Assembly (NCBI RefSeq): GCF_946479275.1
Contig: NZ_CAMLFE010000002.1
Span: forward strand, 124,001-188,000
Length of the DNA stretch: 64,000 nt
Source: an uncultured Bartonella sp.
GTDB lineage: Bacteria; Pseudomonadota; Alphaproteobacteria; Rhizobiales; Rhizobiaceae
Reading direction: 5' to 3'
This document shows positions 36,896-45,954 of the stretch, piece after piece. The notes beneath the pieces are model-generated. The model did no database searches. It saw only the letters and a program-made list of their open reading frames with translations, and had not been told where the DNA came from. How positions within the stretch are numbered: position 1 is the first letter of the stretch; each line of letters starts with the position of its first letter. Both the position numbers and the translations under genes were made by a program.

Positions 36896-37341
36896 TCTTC
36901 CCTCTTTCCTGCAAAAAAAGTTTTGAGCAACTGGGATGCCCGTCTTTCACCCAGGCCGGAATAAACCTCTGGCCGATGATGACATGTGGGTTGGTTAAAA
37001 AAGTGGACACCGTGTTCAACTGCGCCACCTTTTTCGTCGCCTGTGGCAAAATAAAGTCGCCTGATACGTGCAAAAGATATGGCAGCCGCGCACATTGTAC
37101 AGGGTTCCAAAGTCACATAAAGGTCGCAATCAGCCAATCGTTCACTTTGAAGCATCTCGCATGCCATACGAATAGCCCGCATTTCTGCGTGACCTGTCGG
37201 GTCGAATTTTTTATGCGTAAGATTGCAAGCCTTAGCGATCATTTTACCGTCCTTGACAATCACGGCGCCAACCGGCACTTCGTCATTCGCATTTGCCGAA
37301 ATTGCCTCTTCAAGCGCTATTTCCATTGGCGTTTTTGTCAT
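36892..37341 (-). CDS. tadA: tRNA-specific adenosine deaminase TadA
   Basis: A 149-residue deaminase that converts A34 to inosine in tRNA-Arg(ACG). H51 and E53 of HAEMRAI and C81, C84 of LEPCTMC bind zinc and activate water. The VPVGAVIVKDG strand is characteristic. Its stop overlaps the aldo/keto reductase start. It is divergent from the pseudouridine synthase gene. Confidence 0.93.
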   Translation of the reverse strand: MTKTPMEIALEEAISANANDEVPVGAVIVKDGKMIAKACNLTHKKFDPTGHAEMRAIRMACEMLQSERLADCDLYVTLEPCTMCAAAISFARIRRLYFATGDEKGGAVEHGVHFFNQPTCHHRPEVYSGLGERRASQLLKTFFAGKREE

Positions 37342-37534
37342 TTTTACCTTTCAATCATTTTGAAGAGCCAGCATTTTGAAAAACCGGAACAATTGGATTT
37401 TATCCGCAGTTTATGTCATTTATGGCAGTTTATCAGAAAACACCTGACGAAAGAGATTCCATATCGGAAAAAAATAAGCTAGAGCGGTTAAAAATTAACA
37501 ATGCGCCCCCGGTGCTTCTAAAGGATAATGTGAG

Positions 37535-39475
37535 ATGACATATGATCGCGGCAATAAGAAACCGCAAAATAACAGGGGGGATACCAGAAATAATTTCGAC
37601 CCGCGTGGGAAGAAAGACGCCAAATCTCCGAGGGTAAAAACCAGTGAAGAAAGCGACGGCAGTGAACGCATTGCCAAAAGATTGGCGCGCGCTGGAATAG
37701 CATCGCGACGGGACGCAGAAACCATGATTGCCGCCGGACGTATCGCGGTTAATGGCAAGGTTCTTGATACTCCCGCATTCAATGTCAAACGTAAAGATGC
37801 AATTACTGTTGATGGCAAACCTTTGCCCCCTATTGAGCGCACCCGCGTCTGGCTTTACCACAAACCGGCCGGACTGGTGACAACCAACCGCGATCCGGAA
37901 GGTCGGCCTACTGTTTTTGATAGCCTGCCGGAAGGAATGCCCCGCGTACTTTCCGTTGGCAGACTCGATATCAATACCGAAGGTTTGCTGCTTCTCACCA
38001 ATGACGGGGGACTTGCCCGTGTTCTTGAATTACCGTCAACCGGCTGGGTGCGCAAATATCGTGTTCGTGCTCATGGTAAAGTAACGCAAGCCGATCTTGA
38101 TGCTTTAAAAAACGGTATCGCTATAGACGGCATTTTTTACGGGGCTGTGGAAGCAACTCTTGAACGTGAACAAGGAACCAATGTCTGGCTTACTCTCGCT
38201 TTAAGAGAAGGTAAGAACCGTGAGGTCAAAAATATTCTGGGTGCTCTGGGGCTTGCTGTCGCACGTCTCATCCGCATTTCGTTCGGTCCTTTCCAACTTG
38301 CCGACCTTGAAGAAGGCGCTGTGCGCGAACTTAAAGGCCGCACACTGCGCGACCAGTTGGGCGAACGCCTTATTGAAGAAGCCAATGCCGATTTCGATTT
38401 GCCAATTTTGAAGCCGTTTTCCAATGCCCCAGTTGTTGGAGAACAAAAGCCGCGGGAAAAACCAACGCTTTCGGATGACGACTGGATCTCTTCAACAACG
38501 GAAGCATCCCGTTTTAACAGGCACTGGAAAAAGGCCGATTTTGCCGAACGCGGTCGCGACCAACTTTCAACAAAACCGGACAGCTTCAATAAACGGGGCA
38601 GTAAATTCACGAGAACTGCCGCCCCCCTTAAAAAAGCTTTTGAAAAAAAGCCTGAAGCTGAACCACAACGATTGCGTAGTGCCAATGTCTGGATGGCTCC
38701 TGGTGCCCGTCCTCAAACCGCACATAAGAAATTCTGGCGTATGAGAGACGAAGAGGAGAGAAGCGAAAACCGCTTTGATGAGAGATCAGCCGGACGTCAT
38801 CCTCATCGCGCTTCACAGGGCGAAAGCGAAACGCATTTCGATCGCCGTGATAAACATTTTGACAAATCGTGTCGCAAGCCCGATTTCAGCAAAAAGTTCC
38901 GGAAAGACCGCACGTTAGACGACTATGATGCGTCAAAGGACGACAGAAAAAACAGAGATTATAAGAAAACCGGAAATTATAACCGCTCGGCAAACGATAG
39001 ACCTAATCATTGGCATGCTCATGGGCCCGATCGTGATTTTGAGGGTGGAAACAAACAATTTTCCCATAAGTCACGGTTAGCCACCGGAAGGCCGCCAAGA
39101 AAATATAATACAGAGCGGAAATTTTCCGAAAAGCAGGATTTTGACCGCCCGGAACGAAAGTTTGATCGCCCTCAAAAAAAATATCGCGGTTCTGCGGAGG
39201 GTCGCGAAGGTGGATTTGACTTTCCGCGCCGTCATTACGGGAAGAAAAATCCGGATGGGCAAGACCAGAAAAGATCATCCCGTTTTTCCGGCAATAGCTC
39301 CGAAAAACCATTTTCTTCAAGAGATGACCGCGGCGGGAAGAAAGCTTTTACAGGCAAGTCCGAAAAAGCAAGCAAATTCCTAGATCGTAAAGGCGCTGCA
39401 AAAGGAAATGGACGTAGCGGAGGCCAACATTCCGGCCGGCCGAACGGAGGCTCAAGTGCGGGTCGTCGGCGGTAA
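37535..39475 (+). CDS. RluB/RsuA-type pseudouridine synthase with a long basic tail
   Basis: A 646-residue protein. An S4 RNA-binding domain (about 44-90, KRLARAGIASRRDAETMI) precedes the synthase domain (about 105-260), with the catalytic D145 in GRLDINTEG and the REGKNREVKNILGALGL segment. RluB modifies 23S rRNA; the exact uridine cannot be told from sequence. From about residue 290 to the end the protein is low-complexity and highly charged, rich in Arg, Lys, Asp, Phe and Ser with repeated FDR-like pieces. Such tails are known in alphaproteobacterial homologues, but this one is over half the protein. It overlaps rsmD by 20 bases. Confidence 0.9.
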   Translation: MTYDRGNKKPQNNRGDTRNNFDPRGKKDAKSPRVKTSEESDGSERIAKRLARAGIASRRDAETMIAAGRIAVNGKVLDTPAFNVKRKDAITVDGKPLPPIERTRVWLYHKPAGLVTTNRDPEGRPTVFDSLPEGMPRVLSVGRLDINTEGLLLLTNDGGLARVLELPSTGWVRKYRVRAHGKVTQADLDALKNGIAIDGIFYGAVEATLEREQGTNVWLTLALREGKNREVKNILGALGLAVARLIRISFGPFQLADLEEGAVRELKGRTLRDQLGERLIEEANADFDLPILKPFSNAPVVGEQKPREKPTLSDDDWISSTTEASRFNRHWKKADFAERGRDQLSTKPDSFNKRGSKFTRTAAPLKKAFEKKPEAEPQRLRSANVWMAPGARPQTAHKKFWRMRDEEERSENRFDERSAGRHPHRASQGESETHFDRRDKHFDKSCRKPDFSKKFRKDRTLDDYDASKDDRKNRDYKKTGNYNRSANDRPNHWHAHGPDRDFEGGNKQFSHKSRLATGRPPRKYNTERKFSEKQDFDRPERKFDRPQKKYRGSAEGREGGFDFPRRHYGKKNPDGQDQKRSSRFSGNSSEKPFSSRDDRGGKKAFTGKSEKASKFLDRKGAAKGNGRSGGQHSGRPNGGSSAGRRR

Positions 39476-40013
39476 ATTTTCCGGACGTCGTCTTGCAACG
39501 CCCGCAGGACAGGAAATCCGTCCCACGACTGACCGCACGCGTGAAAGTCTGTTCAATATTCTGGGATCACGGCAAGATAATTTCTGGAATGGAAAACGCG
39601 TGCTTGATCTTTTTTCAGGAACCGGTGCGCTCGGCATCGAAGCACTTTCGCGTGGTGCCGAAACCTGCACTTTTGTGGAGCAGTCGGTTGAAGGACGCGG
39701 ATTAATCCATGAAAATATTGAAACTTTCGAATTACAGGGGGTTACCCGCCTGTTGCGCCGTGATGCAACACGTCTGGGGCAGATAGGAACAATGCAACCA
39801 TTCGACGTTGTTTTTGCCGACCCACCTTATGGCCATGGCTTGGGGGAACAAGCGTTTTCGGCTGCTGTTGAAGGCAATTGGGTAAAAAACAATGCGCTTT
39901 TTGTGCTTGAAGAGACCAAAGAGGCTACAATTCGTTTACCAGAAAATTTTAAGCTTGACGACGAGCGCCATTATGGTGGCACAATTATTTATATCTATAT
40001 GTTACAATTGTGA
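39456..40013 (+). CDS. rsmD: 16S rRNA (guanine-N2)-methyltransferase RsmD
   Basis: A 185-residue methyltransferase that modifies G966 of 16S rRNA. GTG 39456 gives the family start (VRVVGGKFSGR) and has GGAGG five bases upstream, inside the end of the preceding gene; the frame extends to 39408 but those residues are unlike RsmD. SAM-binding DLFSGTGALGIEALSRGA and the catalytic DPPYG are present. Its stop overlaps a possible GTG of the next gene. Confidence 0.94.
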   Translation: MRVVGGKFSGRRLATPAGQEIRPTTDRTRESLFNILGSRQDNFWNGKRVLDLFSGTGALGIEALSRGAETCTFVEQSVEGRGLIHENIETFELQGVTRLLRRDATRLGQIGTMQPFDVVFADPPYGHGLGEQAFSAAVEGNWVKNNALFVLEETKEATIRLPENFKLDDERHYGGTIIYIYMLQL

Positions 40014-40039
40014 TCAAACAGTCGAGAAAGGTTTTGCCT

Positions 40040-41512
40040 GTGCCTGAATTGATGAGAAAAACGTTTTTGAAAGCAACGTTTGGCGTTCTTTTGTCTACGA
40101 GCGCGCTTTTTCCTCTTTATGCAGAGGAGACGAGCGAGAAAACCCCGACAGAGTCACAAATGACAACTTCAACTACTTCTGATCTTCCTGAAATTACCAA
40201 ATCCGGTCCAACACAGAGTTTTACCCTGAAAAATGGCTTGCAAGTTGTTGTGATTGAAAATCATCGGGCACCGGTTGTGACACAAATGATCTGGTATCAT
40301 GTCGGTTCTGCCGACGAACCGAAAGGGCACACCGGCATTGCCCATTTCCTTGAACATTTGATGTTTAAAGGCACCTCTACTCATAAAGATGGCGAATTTT
40401 CGAAATTCATTGCCAAAATCGGCGGCGAGGAAAATGCTTTTACGTCCTATGACTATACCGGTTACTATCAGAGCGTAGCGTCGGAGTATCTCGAAACAAT
40501 TATGAAGTTCGAAGCAGACCGGATGGAAAATCTTGTTTTGACAGATGAAGTGATAGCACCGGAAAGAAACGTTATCATTGAAGAACGGCGCATGCGCACC
40601 GACAACAGTCCGGATGCGATGCTTGCTGAAGACACTAGGGCAACATTGTTCATGAACAGTCCCTACCATAATCCTGTTATCGGCTGGAAACAGGAAATGG
40701 AAAAATTGACGCGTGATGACGCGATATCCTTCTACAATAAATATTACACCCCGAATAATGCGACACTTATTATATCGGGCGACGTTACTGCGGAAAAAGT
40801 GCGCGAAATGGCTTCCGACATTTATGGCAAACTGCCGGTGCGTTCTGAAATAGGTCCACGTATCCGCCCGCAAGAGCCGGAAAAGAAAACACTTCGCACC
40901 GTAACAATGCATGATCCACGTGTGAGCGAACCAAGTTTCCAGAAAATGTGGGTCGTCCCTTCCTATCACAATGCGAAAGCCAAAAAAGAAGCTGAAGCAC
41001 TTGATTTGCTTGGCGAAATTTTAGGCGGTGCACCACGCGGACGATTATACCAGACATTGGTTGTCAAAAACGGATCGGCAGCATCTGTCGGCGCCAATTA
41101 TAGTGGCAATGCCGTTGATGACGGTATCTTCTATCTTTATGGAATGCCTCGCGGAGAGGCAAGCCTTGAGGATGTACAACACCAGATTGCCAGTGAAATT
41201 GCCGATATACGCAAGAACGGCGTGACGAAAGCCGAACTTGATCAGGCGCGGAACCGTTTTATCAAAAACATGATATTTTCACTCGATAGTCCGGCCGGTC
41301 TTGCACAAATTTACGGTAGTTCTCTTTCGGTTGGCATGAACATTGATGATGTTACCCATTGGCCGGATCGGCTGAAGGAAGTTACAACAGAAGATATCAA
41401 AGATGTTGCCAACCGCTATCTCGATACGGATAAAAGTGTGACCAGTTATTTGTTGCCCCCTGTTCACGAAGCATCACCGCTTGGTGCCAACCAGCAAAAG
41501 AAAAGCAAATGA
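40040..41512 (+). CDS. M16 zinc peptidase, catalytic partner
   Basis: A 490-residue secreted or periplasmic protease of the pitrilysin family. GTG 40040 follows GAGAAAGG by eight bases; the upstream GTG at 40010 overlaps rsmD and is less likely. A signal peptide of about 28 residues ends in LYA. The inverted zinc motif HFLEH is at residues 102-106, followed by GGEENAFTSYDYT with the distal Glu. The next gene is an M16 protein without the zinc motif, the usual heterodimer arrangement. Substrates are unknown. Confidence 0.92.
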   Translation: MPELMRKTFLKATFGVLLSTSALFPLYAEETSEKTPTESQMTTSTTSDLPEITKSGPTQSFTLKNGLQVVVIENHRAPVVTQMIWYHVGSADEPKGHTGIAHFLEHLMFKGTSTHKDGEFSKFIAKIGGEENAFTSYDYTGYYQSVASEYLETIMKFEADRMENLVLTDEVIAPERNVIIEERRMRTDNSPDAMLAEDTRATLFMNSPYHNPVIGWKQEMEKLTRDDAISFYNKYYTPNNATLIISGDVTAEKVREMASDIYGKLPVRSEIGPRIRPQEPEKKTLRTVTMHDPRVSEPSFQKMWVVPSYHNAKAKKEAEALDLLGEILGGAPRGRLYQTLVVKNGSAASVGANYSGNAVDDGIFYLYGMPRGEASLEDVQHQIASEIADIRKNGVTKAELDQARNRFIKNMIFSLDSPAGLAQIYGSSLSVGMNIDDVTHWPDRLKEVTTEDIKDVANRYLDTDKSVTSYLLPPVHEASPLGANQQKKSK

Positions 41513-41520
41513 GGGTTACC

Positions 41521-42849
41521 ATGAACAAGAAACCACTTATTTTCCATCGTGCTTCAATCCTTGTTTTTTCGTTAATTTTGAGTTTCGGGTTGGGCGTTTC
41601 GGTTGCCAATGCGCTGAATATTGAAAATGTAACGTCGAAAAAAGGCATTACTGGCTGGCTTGTGGAAGACAATACAGTTCCCGTTGTTTCAATACAATTT
41701 TCCATTGGTGGCGGAACAACGCAGGATCCCGAAGGTAAAGAAGGTTTGGCAAATTTGATGACCGGCCTTTTTGACGAGGGTGCCGGTGATTTGGACTCGC
41801 AAGCGTTTCAAAGCCGCCTTGACGAGCTTGGTGCTGAAATGGCATTTTCGGTCACGCGCGACAGGATGCGCGGAAACATGAAAATGCTTGCCGAAAAACG
41901 TGAAGAGGCTCTCAACCTGCTTGCGCTTGCCGTCCAAAAGCCCCGCTTTGATGACGAGGCTATTGACCGTATCCGCGAACAATTGGTTGCTGAACTCAAA
42001 GCTTCTGAAAAAGACCCGAAAACCATCGCGCAAAACCGTCTTTTGACGTTGATTTACGGCAAACATCCTTATGCAAGACGTGGAGAAGGTACACCGGAGA
42101 CACTTGCCACAATAAGCCGTGATGATCTTGTCAAAGCACATCATGCCATGTTTGCCCGCGACAATATCCATATCGGCATTGTCGGACCGGTCAGTGCAAA
42201 CGAAGCAGCAACAATCATCGACAAGATATTCGGTGCCCTGCCGGAGAAAGCAGAACTAAAGAAAATAGACGAAGCAAAACTCAATCTCGGCGGCATGGCG
42301 AATGTTAATTATGATTTGCCGCAAACATCGCTGATGCTCGTTTACCCTGGTGTCAAACGCAATGATCCCGATTTCTTTGCTGCCTATCTTATGAACTACG
42401 TTCTGGGCGGACCGGGGCTTACATCCCGTCTGTTTTCGGAAGTCCGTGAAAAACGCGGCCTTGCTTACACTGTAGGTTCATCCCTGATGCTTTATGACCA
42501 TTCTGCAACCTTGGCCGTATCAACGGGCACTCGTTCAAGCGAAGCACAAAAATCTCTTTCGACTATTCGCAGCGAAGTGAAAAAGATGGCTGATGAAGGA
42601 GTAAGCGAACAGGAACTTGATGAGGCAAAAAGCTATGTCATTGGTTCCTATGCCGTGCAGAATATGGGCTCCTCTTCCGATATTGCAGCAACACTGGTTG
42701 GCTTGCAGGACGAGAACCTGCCGATCGACTACATAGAAAAGCGCCGCGCACTGATTGAAGCGGTTACCCGTGATCAGGTCAAAGCAGTTGCTGAAAAGCT
42801 GCTTCGTCCTGAACCTGCTTTGCTGGTTATTGGTCCATCCAAAGGTTGA
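41521..42849 (+). CDS. M16 family protein, non-catalytic partner
   Basis: A 442-residue protein from ATG 41521 preceded by GAGGG; an ATG at 41509 is possible. A signal peptide (LVFSLILSFGLGVSVANA) precedes an M16 fold with the substrate-binding R and Y motif in the C-terminal half (LFSEVREKRGLAYTVGSSL). The HxxEH motif is replaced by a sequence with GLANLMTGLFDEGAG, so it is not itself zinc-dependent. It probably pairs with the preceding gene's product in the periplasm. Confidence 0.9.
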   Translation: MNKKPLIFHRASILVFSLILSFGLGVSVANALNIENVTSKKGITGWLVEDNTVPVVSIQFSIGGGTTQDPEGKEGLANLMTGLFDEGAGDLDSQAFQSRLDELGAEMAFSVTRDRMRGNMKMLAEKREEALNLLALAVQKPRFDDEAIDRIREQLVAELKASEKDPKTIAQNRLLTLIYGKHPYARRGEGTPETLATISRDDLVKAHHAMFARDNIHIGIVGPVSANEAATIIDKIFGALPEKAELKKIDEAKLNLGGMANVNYDLPQTSLMLVYPGVKRNDPDFFAAYLMNYVLGGPGLTSRLFSEVREKRGLAYTVGSSLMLYDHSATLAVSTGTRSSEAQKSLSTIRSEVKKMADEGVSEQELDEAKSYVIGSYAVQNMGSSSDIAATLVGLQDENLPIDYIEKRRALIEAVTRDQVKAVAEKLLRPEPALLVIGPSKG

Positions 42850-42861
42850 AATAAATTATCC

Positions 42862-42891
42862 GATGTCGGTTTTTTAAAAAAAACCGACATC
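42862..42891 (+). terminator. Terminator after the M16 gene pair
   Basis: GATGTCGGTTTT and AAAACCGACATC pair perfectly around a short T/A loop (42862-42891). It lies 13 bases after the second peptidase gene. The T-rich arm is part of the stem. Confidence 0.7.
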
Positions 42892-43317
42892 AATTCTGTT
42901 TACAAAAGAGCTGACCTATCCTTCGCCCTGTTCTTTGAAAAAAGTATGAAAAGAAAAGAACCTGAAAAAGGCGTTTTGAATTCCTGCCTTTAAAATCGTG
43001 ATGTCATGCATTTCGAAATAAAAATGCCAAGTCATCGTTATAGTTGCTATTATTCGGATTTTGATCGTTAAATCGGCTTTGCCAGCGCAACAAAATATTT
43101 TCCACAATTGTGGTAATTTCAGATCGAACATTCACTTTTTCAAAATCAATCGACGCTATTACTCGAGATACTTCTATAAGTATTCCGAGTTTCTAATTTT
43201 CGTCAATCAAGATCCTTGTTGCCCGTTCACATAATATCGACATTCAACGAAAAGAATTGAGTTTTATAGCGTAAGTTTTTATAAAATCTTGAACAAAATG
43301 ATCGAGAGGAATCTGTA
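42892..43317. other. Intergenic, no gene seen
   Basis: About 425 bases before pmbA. Only short minus-strand frames lacking translation signals are present. The region probably holds the promoter of the envelope cluster, but I cannot point to a convincing -35/-10 pair. Confidence 0.5.
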
Positions 43318-44649
43318 ATGGTCCATGATAGCCAAATTGATAAAGCTTCTGCATTGGTAGAAGCTGCACGCAAAGCTGGTGCCGATAGCTCGGATGCTGT
43401 TATCGTCCGCTCGCGCTCGGTAAGCGTGTCGGTGCGTCTTGGCAAAGTGGAAGCAACCGAAGCCTCGGAAAATGATGATTTCTCGTTACGCGTATTTGTC
43501 GGCAAAAGGGTAGCGAGTATTTCGGCAAACCTTTCGGCCGACCCGATAAGTCTTGCCGAACGGGCGGTTGCCATGGCCAAAGTTTCACCTGAAAATCCTT
43601 TTGAAGGTTTGGCTGATCGCACCCGTCTTGTTAAAGCCCCAAAAGACCTTGATCTGTTCGATCCATTTGTTCCGGATAGTAAATATCTCACCGAAAAAGC
43701 CCTGGAGACTGAAAATTCCGCTTTATCTGTCAAAGGTGTCACCAACTCTGATGGCGCTTCTGCCGGTTATGGAAGTGGCGGATTGGTTCTTGTAACCAGT
43801 GACGGTTTTTGCGGCAGCTATCAATCAAGCCGCTTTTCCTTCTCGTGCAGTGCGCTTGCCGGAGAAGGAACGGCAATGGAACGCGACTACGATTATACAA
43901 CAGCTCTTCACCACGAAGATCTCGACGAGACAACGACAATCGGGAAAAACGCCGGTGAGCGCGCCGTTAGACGATTAAATGCGCAAAAGCCGAAAACCGG
44001 AACTGTCAATGTTATTTTCGAGCCACGGATGGCACGCACGATTGCAAGCCATATTGCTTCAATGGTGAATGGAGCAGCTGTTGCCCGCAAAACCAGCCTG
44101 TTGCAAAACAGAATGGGCGAACAAATTATGAAACCGACAATAATGGTCACCGATCAACCGTTAAAAAAACGCGGGAATTCCTCCCGCCCGTTTGATGGTG
44201 AAGGTGTGGAAGGTGTGGCTCTCAACGTGATTGAAAATGGCGTTCTCAAGCACTGGTTTTTATCTTCATCGGTTGCCCGCGAACTTCATCTTGAAACCAA
44301 TGGTCACGGCGTGCGCTCGGCTTCTTCTGTACAACCGGCAAGCACCAATTTCGCAATCGAACCCGGGGAAAAAACGCCAGATGAGATGATGAAAGCGATC
44401 AAAAACGGCTTTTATGTCACCGAGCTCTTCGGCCACGGCGTTGATCTTGTGACCGGTCAATATAGCCGCGGCGCATCGGGATTCTGGATTGAAAATGGTG
44501 AGCTCGCTTATCCGGTTAGTGAAGTTACTCTCGGTTCCAATCTTATTGATATGTTGTCACATCTGACACCGGCGAGCGATATTGACCGTCGTTATGGGAC
44601 AGCTGCCCCTAGTTTGTTGATTGAAGGAATGACCCTTGCAGGCAAATAG
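43318..44649 (+). CDS. pmbA: TldD/PmbA family metallopeptidase
   Basis: A 443-residue protein of the TldD/PmbA (TldE) family, whose two members together degrade unfolded peptides and mature modified peptides. ATG 43318 follows GAGAGGAA. It has the SVRLGKVEATEASEND start, PFDGEGVEG, and the C-terminal GFYVTELFGHGVDLVTGQYSRGASG motif. The family's zinc-ligand motif belongs to TldD, so PmbA is the partner subunit; a tldD gene is not in this window. The gene overlaps cysQ. Confidence 0.9.
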   Translation: MVHDSQIDKASALVEAARKAGADSSDAVIVRSRSVSVSVRLGKVEATEASENDDFSLRVFVGKRVASISANLSADPISLAERAVAMAKVSPENPFEGLADRTRLVKAPKDLDLFDPFVPDSKYLTEKALETENSALSVKGVTNSDGASAGYGSGGLVLVTSDGFCGSYQSSRFSFSCSALAGEGTAMERDYDYTTALHHEDLDETTTIGKNAGERAVRRLNAQKPKTGTVNVIFEPRMARTIASHIASMVNGAAVARKTSLLQNRMGEQIMKPTIMVTDQPLKKRGNSSRPFDGEGVEGVALNVIENGVLKHWFLSSSVARELHLETNGHGVRSASSVQPASTNFAIEPGEKTPDEMMKAIKNGFYVTELFGHGVDLVTGQYSRGASGFWIENGELAYPVSEVTLGSNLIDMLSHLTPASDIDRRYGTAAPSLLIEGMTLAGK

Positions 44650-45436
44650 CACAACCAATTCGGACGATCTGGAGCTTATCGTCACTGCTGCTCATCAAGC
44701 GGGAAAGACGGCTCTAAGCTATTTCGGGCACAACCCGAAAGTCTGGATTAAACCGGGAAATTCACCGGTAAGCGAAGGCGATTTTGCTGCCGATAAAGTT
44801 CTGAAAGAGCTTTTATTGACCGCCCGGCCTGATTATGGATGGATTTCGGAAGAAACCAAGGATGAACGCCCGCATAACGACTATAAACGATATTTTGTGG
44901 TTGATCCGATTGATGGAACGCGCGGTTTTCTTTCCGGTTCGAAACATTGGTGTGTGTCAGTTGCCGTTGTAGAAGATGGAATTTCGCAAGTTGGCGTTCT
45001 CGATTGTCCTGCAACCCATTCCGTTTACAAGGCTGAACGTAGTAAAGGTGCTAGTCTTAATGGCAATAGGCTCGCACTTCTAAAAGGGCATGAAGGTAAA
45101 CTAGTCGTTTCTGCAACCGGAAAATTCGAAGCCCAACTTCCCGCAGAATTCAAGTCACAGGTTAGTTTTGCCCATTATCTTCCCTCGCTTGCCTATCGCA
45201 TCGCACTTGCAGCTGAAGGAAAAATAGACATCGTCTTGATAAAACCGGAAAGCCATGATTGGGATATAGCCGCAGCTGATCTTATCTTGCAGGAATGTGG
45301 TGGTTTGATAAAAGATATCGACGATAAGACACCACTTTATGGAAAAGCACCATTTGAACACGATTTTTTGATTGCAGGCTTAAACCGCGAGCTTGATAAC
45401 GTGATAGATATTGTCCGTAAAATACGATTTCGTTAA
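44636..45436 (+). CDS. cysQ: 3'(2'),5'-bisphosphate nucleotidase / inositol monophosphatase family, CysQ-like
   Basis: A 266-residue magnesium-dependent phosphatase. It starts at TTG 44636, inside the end of pmbA and after AAGGA, because no ATG is near. The metal-binding ISEET and VVDPIDGTRGF motifs and a later SHDWDIAAADLILQECGG segment are family hallmarks. CysQ removes the 3' phosphate of PAP, but the related inositol phosphatases share these motifs. Its position in the envelope cluster matches other Rhizobiales. Confidence 0.85.
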   Translation: MQANSTTNSDDLELIVTAAHQAGKTALSYFGHNPKVWIKPGNSPVSEGDFAADKVLKELLLTARPDYGWISEETKDERPHNDYKRYFVVDPIDGTRGFLSGSKHWCVSVAVVEDGISQVGVLDCPATHSVYKAERSKGASLNGNRLALLKGHEGKLVVSATGKFEAQLPAEFKSQVSFAHYLPSLAYRIALAAEGKIDIVLIKPESHDWDIAAADLILQECGGLIKDIDDKTPLYGKAPFEHDFLIAGLNRELDNVIDIVRKIRFR

Positions 45437-45480
45437 TCTGCTAACGAATTAAAATGGGTAGAGTCATACAGGAGGTACAT

Positions 45481-45726
45481 ATGAGCGCGACAGGTGAACC
45501 GAAACAACTATTGCATCTGGTTTTCGGAGGAGAATTGAAGAGCCTTGATAGCAACGAATTCCGTGATCTTGATAACCTTGATATCGTAGGAATTTTTCCG
45601 GATTACAAGTCGGCTGAAGCCGCATGGCGGGCAAAGGCCCAGTCAAGCGTTGATAATGCACTGCAGCGCTATTTCATCGTCCACCTGCACCGGTTGCTCG
45701 ACCCTGAACATACTGAAAGCAAATAA
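45481..45726 (+). CDS. DUF4170 domain protein
   Basis: An 81-residue protein starting at ATG 45481, right after a strong AGGAGGT site; a longer frame begins at 45454. The GGELKSLDSNEFRDLDNLDIVGIFPDY core and YFIVHLHRLLDPE tail match the small DUF4170 family (described from memory). It has no known function. It belongs to the pmbA-cysQ-waaA cluster. Confidence 0.8.
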   Translation: MSATGEPKQLLHLVFGGELKSLDSNEFRDLDNLDIVGIFPDYKSAEAAWRAKAQSSVDNALQRYFIVHLHRLLDPEHTESK

Positions 45727-45837
45727 TAGATATTTGCTTATTCTGAAACGAGCCGGTACAGTTTTAACACTTTTTGAAGCATTTTTGCATTCTTTATTCG
45801 GCATTTGATTGCCATGTCTTGATCTTGTAAGGAGATT

Positions 45838-45954
45838 ATGACAATGACAGACCGTGTCATGGATTGGCTTTTCAAATGCCTTCGCGGGCTTATGTTATTT
45901 TCAATAATGGGGATTGTAGCCCGCCTCGTTAAAAGTGATTGGTTCGACACTTGA
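45838..45954 (+). CDS. 38-residue small membrane protein
   Basis: ATG 45838 is preceded by AAGGAG (45828-45833) and the frame of 38 codons ends in TGA at 45952-45954, directly abutting the next gene's ATG at 45955. The protein begins MTMTDRVMDWLF and has a single hydrophobic helix (LRGLMLFSIMGIVARLV) with a basic residue and a short tail. The good ribosome binding site, the exact junction and the membrane helix argue it is a real gene. Its function is unknown. Confidence 0.7.
   Translation: MTMTDRVMDWLFKCLRGLMLFSIMGIVARLVKSDWFDT

Noticed and set aside
40169..40969. A 266-residue minus-strand frame inside the M16 peptidase gene
   Set aside because: It lies opposite the zinc peptidase and no family features are seen.
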